Positions 41,998-44,963 of a stretch of DNA of 44,963 bases are shown here, one piece after another (the stretch's first letter is position 1; each line of letters begins with the position of its first letter). Origin of the DNA: an uncultured Pseudomonadota bacterium. Lineage in GTDB: Bacteria; Myxococcota_A; UBA796; UBA9615. Made by a program: the position numbers and the translations under genes. The notes below the pieces were generated by a model, which was not told the DNA's origin, made no database searches, and saw only the letters and a program-made list of their open reading frames with translations. The stretch lies in NCBI GenBank assembly GCA_937891735.1, contig CALAGR010000303.1, positions 1 through 44,963 on the forward strand, read 5' to 3'.

Positions 41998-42347
41998 TGC
42001 TGCTGGTCCCGCTCGTGGCCTCCCTGGCCCTCCTCGGCGTGGTGCTGGAGCTGGTCCGGCGGCGCCGACTCCGGGAGGAGCTGTCCGGGCTGTGGGTGGT
42101 GGGCGCATCGACGGCCGTGGTGCTCTCCGCGTGGGAGGGGGGCAGGCTGGCGCTCTCGGCGCTCCTGGGCACGGACCAGGGCTCCACCGCGAGCCTGCTG
42201 CTGACCTGCATCTTCCTGAGCGTGCTGCTCCTGCAGCTGTCCACCCGGGTGTCGGGCCTCGCCAACCACGAAAAGAACCTCGCGCAGCACGTCGCGCGGC
42301 TCGAGAAGCGGATCGCGGACCTGGAGAACGGGCGGGAGGACGAGTGA
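41997..42347 (+). CDS. DUF2304 membrane protein
   Basis: A 116-residue inner-membrane protein with three helices (LLVPLVASLALLGVVLELV, SGLWVVGASTAVVLSAW, ASLLLTCIFLSVLLLQLS), followed by a charged coiled-coil tail (HEKNLAQHVARLEKRIADLE). This matches DUF2304, which often follows GT2 polyprenyl-phosphate sugar synthases and may hold them at the membrane. The ATG lies inside the GT2 stop, and its own stop overlaps the next gene by 4 bases (GTGA). Function of the family is not established. Confidence 0.85.
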   Translation: MLLVPLVASLALLGVVLELVRRRRLREELSGLWVVGASTAVVLSAWEGGRLALSALLGTDQGSTASLLLTCIFLSVLLLQLSTRVSGLANHEKNLAQHVARLEKRIADLENGREDE

Positions 42348-44326
42348 GTCGTCGGGACCGCCTCGCCGTCCTCGTCCTCGCCCTGATCGTGGCGGCGCTC
42401 TACCTGCCCTTCCTGGGGGTGCCGTTCGAGTACGACGACAAGGTCGAGCTGCTGCAGAACCGGGTCCTGCGCTCCCCCGGCGATGTGGCCGAGATGTGGG
42501 CCTACAACCCCTTCCGGGTGCTCCTGCTCTACACGTTCGCCTGGGATCTGTGGGCCTGGGGGATCTCCCACGTGGGGGCCTGGCGCGCCGAGAACGTGCT
42601 GATCCACGTGCTGAACACGGCGCTGGTGCTGGCCACCGTGCGCGCCCTGGCGCCCCGCCTGCGACCGGAGTGGACCGAGGTGCGCAGGGACCTGCTGACC
42701 TGGGGCACGGCCCTGGTGTTCGCGGTGCACCCCCTGGCCATCGAGTCCGTCACCTACATCTCCGGGCGGTCGTCGTCGCTGGCTACGACCTTCGTGCTGC
42801 TCTCGACGTGGCTGTGGCTGGGCTACGTCACCCGGATCGAGGCGGACGCGGGCGCGGGCGAGTGGCTCAAGGCGCGCCTGCTGCGGCTCAACGCAGGGCT
42901 GGCGATCACCCTGGGCGCGGGCCTGCTCGCGGGAGGGCCGGCGGCGTGGTTGGTGGCCCACGAGCGAATCACTGCGGGCCGGGGCCTGGCCATGGGGGTC
43001 GGCGGAGCCACCGTGCTGCTGGCGTTGACCGCGGCCCTGTTCACCGAGCGATGGCGCGCGCTGGCCCCTGCCCCGGTGCAGGCGCGGACCCGTGACGCCG
43101 GCCGCGCCGCGAGCAACCGCCTGGTCCTGGCGTTCGCGGCGTTCGTGCTGGGCGCGCTGACCAAGGAGATCGCGGCCATGCTGCCGGCGGTGCTGTTCGC
43201 CATCGACTGGATCGCCATCCGGCGGGGCGATCTGCGCGGAGCGGCGCGCTCCCTGCGCGGCCGCCTGTTCCCGTTCTTCGCGATCCCGGCGTTCCTGGTG
43301 GCGCTGCGGGTGGTGGCGTACGGGTACGTCGCGTCGCCGACCTTCATCCGCCCCTGGACCACGAACCTGCTGACCCAGGCTGAGGTCGTGGTGCAGTACC
43401 TGCGCCTGTGGATCGCGCCCTTCCCCCAGAGCATCTACCACGCCTGGCCCACCGCCTCGCCCCCCGGAACGGCCTTGACGTGGCTGTGCCTGCTCGGCCT
43501 CGTGGGGCTCCTGGCCTGCGCCTGGAGGACCCGGACGAGCCACCCCGAGCTCGCCCTGGGGCTCCTGATGGCCGCCGTGACGCTGGCCCCCACCAGCTCC
43601 GTGTTCGCCTTGAAGGAGACGATGGTCGAGCACCGGACCTATCTGCCTTCGGTGGGTCTGGCCCTGGCGACGGCCGCCCTGGTGGCCGGGCCGCTGTGGG
43701 ATCTGGCGGTGCGGATGGGACGGCAGCGCCCGTGGCTGCACGCCGGGCTCCCCCTGCTGATCTGGTGCGGCGCGCTGGCGGTGGAGAACGTGTCCTACAA
43801 CACGGTGTGGACCAGCGAGGAGGGGCTGTGGCGCACCGCGCTGGCCGTCAACCCCGAGGCGGCGGACGCCTGGCGGTACCTGGGCGATCTGTACGCCGCA
43901 CAGACCCGGTGGGACGACGCGCAGGCCGCGCTCGAAGCGGGGCTGCGGCACGCCCCCTCCGACCCCGCGCTGCTCAACAAGCTCGGCCGGGTGCACGCCG
44001 TGGGGCATCGCCTGGACGAAGCCGCGGCCCTGTTCGAGAAGGCGATCGCCGCCGACAGCTGCCACACCCCCGCCATCAACAACCTCGCGCGGGTGCTCAG
44101 GGTCCGCGGGGACCTGCCCGGGGCGGTGGATCTGTATCTGGAGTCGATCCGCTGCGAGCCGGAGGAGAACTACATCGCCCATCGGTCGCTGGGCGACATC
44201 TACTACAGTGACCTCAAGAACAAGGAGAAGGCCGGCCACCACTACACGCGTGCGCTGCAGGCCCTCGATCCGGCGAGCCCGGACGCCCCGCTCCTCAAGG
44301 CGCGGCTCCTGGAGCTCACCTGGTGA
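42344..44326 (+). CDS. TMTC-like membrane glycosyltransferase with C-terminal TPRs
   Basis: A 660-residue GT-C type protein. GTG 42344 (GTGA overlap) is followed by the first helix and then EYDD (D31, D32) in the first outside loop, the place of the catalytic acidic pair in GT-C enzymes. HVGAWRAENVLIHVLNTALV and AVHPLAIESVTYISGRSSSL are close in pattern to eukaryotic TMTC proteins, which O-mannosylate cadherins using lipid-linked mannose. About ten helices extend to residue 490, then four TPR units (about 508-645, AWRYLGDLYAAQTRWDDAQA onward) that could hold protein substrates outside the membrane. The lipid-sugar synthase two genes upstream would supply the donor. Confidence 0.85.
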   Translation: MSRRDRLAVLVLALIVAALYLPFLGVPFEYDDKVELLQNRVLRSPGDVAEMWAYNPFRVLLLYTFAWDLWAWGISHVGAWRAENVLIHVLNTALVLATVRALAPRLRPEWTEVRRDLLTWGTALVFAVHPLAIESVTYISGRSSSLATTFVLLSTWLWLGYVTRIEADAGAGEWLKARLLRLNAGLAITLGAGLLAGGPAAWLVAHERITAGRGLAMGVGGATVLLALTAALFTERWRALAPAPVQARTRDAGRAASNRLVLAFAAFVLGALTKEIAAMLPAVLFAIDWIAIRRGDLRGAARSLRGRLFPFFAIPAFLVALRVVAYGYVASPTFIRPWTTNLLTQAEVVVQYLRLWIAPFPQSIYHAWPTASPPGTALTWLCLLGLVGLLACAWRTRTSHPELALGLLMAAVTLAPTSSVFALKETMVEHRTYLPSVGLALATAALVAGPLWDLAVRMGRQRPWLHAGLPLLIWCGALAVENVSYNTVWTSEEGLWRTALAVNPEAADAWRYLGDLYAAQTRWDDAQAALEAGLRHAPSDPALLNKLGRVHAVGHRLDEAAALFEKAIAADSCHTPAINNLARVLRVRGDLPGAVDLYLESIRCEPEENYIAHRSLGDIYYSDLKNKEKAGHHYTRALQALDPASPDAPLLKARLLELTW

Positions 44327-44963
44327 TCCCTGCCCCCGACATCGCGCTGGTGCGCGGCCCCAGCGGCACACGGGGCGCGCTGAGCGCCATGCCCGTTCCG
44401 CCCCTGGGGCTGCTGTACGTCGCCGGGGCGTTGGAGCGGGCCGGGTGGCGGGTGGCGGTGGTGGACGCCGAAGCGGAGGGGCTCAGCGAGGCCGCGTTCG
44501 TGGACCGGGTCCGCGCCCTGCGCCCCCACGCCGTCGGGCTGTCCGGCATGACGCCCATGCGGGACCAGATCCGGCGCACCGCGCAGCTCATGCGGCCCCT
44601 CGCGGAGCGGCTGGTGCTCGGCGGCGTGCACGCCACGCGCTCGCGGGAAGCGGCCCTGGCGGAGCTGCCCGACATCGACGCCCTCGTCATCGGCGAGGGT
44701 GAGGCCCCCGCCGTGGACCTGCTGGGCTGGTGGGCCGCCGGCGAGAGCAGCCCCCCTCCACCGGGGGTGATGGTGCGCGGGCAGCCGTTCTGCGACGCCC
44801 CGGTCCCCAAGGACCTGTCGGCCCTGGCCTGGCCCGCGCGCCACCTCGTGCCTCACGACCGGTACCGGTACCTCTTTCAGACGGCGCCGGGCTTCACGAC
44901 CTTCATCAGCAGCCGCGGGTGCCCGTTCCGGTGCACGTTCTGCGACAAGACCGTGTCCGGCAG
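44323..44963 (+). CDS. B12-binding radical SAM enzyme, N-terminal part (runs off the window)
   Basis: GTG 44323 overlaps the TMTC-like stop (GTGA); the frame is open to the window edge, 213 residues visible. The N-terminal half (about 1-140) is a cobalamin-binding Rossmann domain (PPLGLLYVAGALERAGWRVA, AVGLSGMTPMRDQIRRTAQL, LGGVHATRSREAAL, VIGEGE). It lacks the DxHxxG cobalamin His motif, as many B12-radical SAM enzymes do. The cluster motif CPFRCTFC then appears at the very end. Members methylate or cyclise lipids, sugars and tetrapyrroles. Coupled translation suggests it modifies the lipid carrier, the sugar or the glycoprotein of this cluster. Confidence 0.88.
   Translation, partial: MIPAPDIALVRGPSGTRGALSAMPVPPLGLLYVAGALERAGWRVAVVDAEAEGLSEAAFVDRVRALRPHAVGLSGMTPMRDQIRRTAQLMRPLAERLVLGGVHATRSREAALAELPDIDALVIGEGEAPAVDLLGWWAAGESSPPPPGVMVRGQPFCDAPVPKDLSALAWPARHLVPHDRYRYLFQTAPGFTTFISSRGCPFRCTFCDKTVSG

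Overview
The window is a continuous, GC-rich, densely coded bacterial chromosome segment with about 49 protein genes, no rRNA, tRNA or CRISPR array that I could recognise, and no insertion sequence or phage gene. The source is best read as a member of the Myxococcota (old Deltaproteobacteria), probably an uncultured one. The reasons are a MYXO-CTERM type C-terminal sorting tail (Cys, hydrophobic helix, RRRR) on the protein at 15387-17195, DUF4476 and DUF4388 type proteins, tandem PilZ domains, many TPR lipoproteins, and Asp-rich linkers after lipoprotein signals. This is inference from gene content, not a phylogeny.

Layout. 1-4000: end of a TPR gene, the groES-groEL operon (minus), and an unknown gene pair (minus). 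4000-6300: rpoZ, a tiny unknown gene and hutH. 6207-6713 is the only long gap; it holds the hutH terminator, G-rich repeats, a nested inverted repeat and an A+T-richer stretch before the khpA promoter. 6801-9762: khpA, an ECF sigma factor, its zinc-finger anti-sigma factor and a secreted PDZ/S41 protein that has lost catalytic residues. 9917-12269: a DUF4388-like regulator and a HAD phosphatase. 12259-15284 (minus): phosphohexomutase and a solitary DNA methyltransferase. 15387-17195: a secreted BPI/LBP-like (TULIP) protein with a MYXO-CTERM tail. 17218-24309 (minus): an Rrf2 regulator, a DUF4476 protein, two alkaline-phosphatase-superfamily proteins lacking metal ligands, an outer-membrane barrel and a TPR protein.

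24395-33829 (plus): two radical SAM enzymes, the second with its SPASM domain on a separate overlapping gene, a tandem PilZ protein, then a tightly packed set of sugar epimerase, aminotransferase, hexapeptide acyltransferase, ABC ATPase, ABC permease, a membrane protein and a second sugar aminotransferase. This looks like synthesis and export of an unusual amino-sugar glycan, although the glycan is unknown. 33832-38310: prepilin peptidase, a convergent pseudouridine synthase, a PilT-type ATPase, thiS-thiG and a lipoprotein. 38328-41111 (minus): glycosyltransferase GT4 followed by three lipoprotein genes, two of them Cys-rich paralogues. 41218-44963 (plus): a polyprenyl-phosphate sugar synthase (GT2), DUF2304, a TMTC-like membrane glycosyltransferase with TPRs, and the start of a B12-binding radical SAM enzyme. 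This last block is the best candidate for an undescribed system: a bacterial counterpart of TMTC-type protein O-glycosylation.

Many genes overlap by 4 bases (ATGA, GTGA, TTGA), so most blocks are probably co-translated operons. Several genes start at or a few bases after a predicted transcription start, which suggests leaderless or near-leaderless mRNAs.
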